This document shows, piece after piece, positions 6,043 to 7,371 of a DNA stretch of 7,371 nucleotides. A model generated the notes under the pieces. That model saw nothing but the letters and a program-made list of their open reading frames with translations. It did not search any database and was not told where the DNA came from. A program made the position numbers and the translations under genes. The stretch is from Synechococcales cyanobacterium 340R_concoct_173_sub (GTDB taxonomy: Bacteria > Cyanobacteriota > Cyanobacteriia > Leptolyngbyales > Leptolyngbyaceae): NCBI GenBank assembly GCA_025354065.1, contig JANXNM010000794.1, forward strand, positions 1-7,371, read 5' to 3'. The stretch's first letter is position 1; every line of letters starts with the position of its first letter.

Positions 6043-6912
6043 ATGTTCATTAACCCTAAAACAGATTTTGCATTCAAAAAGATTTTTGGTTCTCAACAGA
6101 GTACTGATATTTTGATTAGTTTTTTGAATGCCATCTTGTATCAAGGTGAAAATACGATCGTTGACCTAGAGATTCTCGATCCGTATCAATCATCGCGAAT
6201 TCAGGGTATGAAAGATTCTTTTTTAGACGTAAAAGCCAAGCTGAACGATCGGACTACTGTAATAGTCGAAATGCAGGTTCTGAATGTCTTAGGGTTTGAA
6301 AAGCGAGTTTTATACAATGCTGCCAAATTTTATGCCACGCAATTAGATATTGGAGACGCTTATACCTTACTCAGTCCAGTAATTGCTCTGACGATCGCAG
6401 ATTTTGAGATGTTTCCAGAAAGTCCGAAGGTAATATCGACCTTTGCACTGCGAGAAAAAGATGAAATGACTAGCTATTGTGATGATCTTGAATTAGTGTT
6501 TGTTGAGTTACCAAAGTTCAAAAAGAGTTTGGAAACGCTTGATAGCTTGAGTGATAAATGGATCTATTTCCTAAGAAATGCTAATAAATTGAAATCTATG
6601 CCTAGTTCTATGGAACAGGAGCCAGCTCTCGAACATGCATTTCGAGTAGCAGAACAAAGTCAATTAACTCGTGAAGAATTAGAGACATTAGAACAGCAGT
6701 CAAGGATAATCCACGATAGTCTCAATGCGATTCTCTATGCTGAGCAACAAGGCGAACTAAGAGGCGAACTAAAAGGAGAACTGAGAGGAAAGCAAGAGGC
6801 TTCGATCGCGATCGCGATTCAACTGTTTGATATTCTAGATTTAGAGACGATCGCCCAGAAAACTGGATTAACATTAGAAGAGTTACGATCGCTCAAACAA
6901 GACGGAATTTAG
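6043..6912 (+). CDS. Rpn family PD-(D/E)XK nuclease / putative transposase
   Basis: This is a 289-aa member of the Rpn/PDDEXK_2 family, DNA endonucleases related to the recombination-promoting E. coli RpnA-E proteins and common in many cyanobacterial genomes. The N-terminus MFINPKTDFAFKKIFGS and ILISFLNAIL are family hallmarks. The nuclease core is SFLDVKAKL with Asp62 and VIVEMQV with Glu76 and Gln78, the D...ExQ form typical of this family. The helix LGFEKRVLYNAAKFYATQL then follows. The tail has a run of tetrapeptide repeats GELRGELKGELRGK (237-250) and a helical DLETIAQKTGLTLEELRSL segment. I chose the ATG at 6043 because family members begin there; an in-frame ATG at 6031 would add four residues. 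Neither has a clear Shine-Dalgarno site. The catalytic residues look intact and the frame is uninterrupted. Decayed regulator genes lie immediately downstream. Confidence 0.9.
   Translation: MFINPKTDFAFKKIFGSQQSTDILISFLNAILYQGENTIVDLEILDPYQSSRIQGMKDSFLDVKAKLNDRTTVIVEMQVLNVLGFEKRVLYNAAKFYATQLDIGDAYTLLSPVIALTIADFEMFPESPKVISTFALREKDEMTSYCDDLELVFVELPKFKKSLETLDSLSDKWIYFLRNANKLKSMPSSMEQEPALEHAFRVAEQSQLTREELETLEQQSRIIHDSLNAILYAEQQGELRGELKGELRGKQEASIAIAIQLFDILDLETIAQKTGLTLEELRSLKQDGI
6751..6786 (+). repeat. 12-bp tandem repeats in the Rpn gene tail
   Basis: Three 12-bp units, GGCGAACTAAGA, GGCGAACTAAAA and GGAGAACTGAGA, encode GELR, GELK and GELR. Variable-number G-E-L/R-type tetrapeptides before the C-terminal helix are a known habit of this nuclease family. 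Confidence 0.8.
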
Positions 6913-6956
6913 ACTTGGAAAGAAACTCACCTTTTAGCAGTCACTGGGAATAAGCT

Positions 6957-7275
6957 ATGATCACTAAGTTCGGAAAATATTTTTACTACTGTTTCTTATT
7001 GGATTTTGCTCGGTAGTTTTTTCTACAATTTTGAGAAGATTCATTTATCTTCAGAGATAACAGAGGTCAAAAAAGAGGTCTTCAAGCAAATACCGATCGC
7101 AAAATCAACGATGTCTCATCACTTCAAAATTTTACGAGAATCGGGACTGGTCATGACCCGTAAGGAAGGCGCACAGCATATTAATACATTCAGACGGGCT
7201 GATCTCGATCGGCTCTATCCGGGACTATTAACAGCGGTGCTTCATCACTCAAGTCATTCACCTGTCCCGACTTAG
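6957..7275 (+). pseudogene. Frameshifted ArsR-type HTH transcriptional regulator
   Basis: The second half, from about 7048, encodes a clear winged-helix regulator: VFKQIPIAKSTMSHHFKIL is the recognition helix, RESGLVMTRKEGAQHI is the wing, and RRADLDRLYPGLLTAVL is the C-terminal helix. These match a family of about 105-aa ArsR-like regulators (SHHFKVLRE...FPGLLDAVL). The first half is not readable in the same frame. A plausible ATG at 6957 with GGGA 7 bases upstream opens a frame that gives DFAR (7002-7013, where the family has DPxR) and then meets TAG at 7014. STILRRF (7022-7042) appears in a third frame, before the readable frame takes over. From that ATG to the stop is 319 bp, almost exactly the expected full length but not a multiple of three. 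I therefore read this as one gene broken by small indels. The C-terminal call is strong; the exact shifts in the short N-terminal pieces are tentative. Confidence 0.65.
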
Positions 7276-7289
7276 GACTGAGACTTTAA

Positions 7290-7358
7290 ATCAGATCCAT
7301 AGAACTAGAAGGCGCAGGTGTTATTCGTGACCGACGTGAAGGTCGTTGGGAGCGGTAA
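7290..7358 (+). pseudogene. Remnant of a second ArsR-type regulator (wing fragment)
   Basis: An open stretch between TAA at 7287 and TAA at 7356 encodes LEGAGVIRDRREGRWER near its end. AGVIRDRREGRW is the beta-hairpin wing signature of classic ArsR/SmtB repressors (LREAGLVRDRREGRWVYY). No start codon or recognition helix is in frame upstream, and the stop cuts the protein right after the wing. It differs from the neighbouring regulator's wing (MTRKEGAQHI), so it derives from a different subfamily and not from a recent duplicate. Only a relic is visible, and the window ends 13 bp later. Confidence 0.5.
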
Positions 7359-7371
7359 TGCAGGCGTAAAC

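Noticed and set aside
7006..7275. An intact small HTH gene starting at TTG 7006
   Set aside because: The TTG has no ribosome-binding site and the first half of the domain does not read as family sequence. A frameshifted gene from ATG 6957 explains the length and motifs better.
6043..7275. Nuclease plus HTH regulator as a toxin-antitoxin or defence pair
   Set aside because: Rpn family genes occur alone, the regulator is broken, and a small partner with an intact frame is not present.
1..7371. CRISPR array, tRNA or complete insertion sequence
   Set aside because: No spaced direct repeats, cloverleaf-type sequence or transposase with flanking inverted repeats could be found by eye.

Overview
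The window looks like the chromosome of a cyanobacterium. The palindrome core CGATCG occurs about forty times in 7.4 kb by eye, inside and between genes, which is the HIP1-type signature of cyanobacterial genomes. Several proteins also have a cyanobacterial look: the SelD-fusion-type flavoprotein N-terminus, the FGGY D-ribulose kinase, and a kinase-like protein with the MASLGxLVxGVxHE H-box. I do not name a genus. Nothing resembles a plasmid or prophage core, and I see no CRISPR array, tRNA, rRNA or complete insertion sequence.

Layout, left to right. (1) The first 103 codons of a leftward FAD-dependent oxidoreductase run off the left edge. (2) About 270 bp without a gene hold two short dyads. 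(3) A tandem pair of small YkvA/DUF1232 membrane proteins (580-1273) ends at a strong intrinsic terminator (1308-1335). (4) A leftward 465-aa protein has a histidine-kinase layout with an intact H-box but an eroded ATP-binding domain. (5) A 102-bp divergent gap leads to rightward ruvA (Holliday-junction branch migration), followed 23 bp later by an FGGY-family sugar kinase, most like cyanobacterial/plant D-ribulose kinase. (6) Two proteins of unknown function follow: one whose C-terminal half reads like an acyl-carrier-protein fold without the phosphopantetheine serine, and one with an HAWVE...DP motif but no obvious nucleophile cysteine. (7) An Rpn-type PD-(D/E)XK nuclease/'transposase' gene follows. 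(8) The right end holds two decayed ArsR-type winged-helix regulators, one nearly full length but frameshifted, the other only a wing fragment.

How the genes relate. The left and middle parts are ordinary housekeeping or accessory chromosome: the ykvA pair is one transcription unit and ruvA plus the kinase probably another. The right third is a small accessory zone in which a mobile-type nuclease sits beside regulator remnants. The window does not contain a convincing new multi-gene system. The points most worth a second look are the degenerate kinase, the serine-less ACP-like protein, the frameshifted regulator graveyard, the duplicated ykvA genes with a conserved C-terminal tag, and repeated in-frame micro-duplications in three separate genes.
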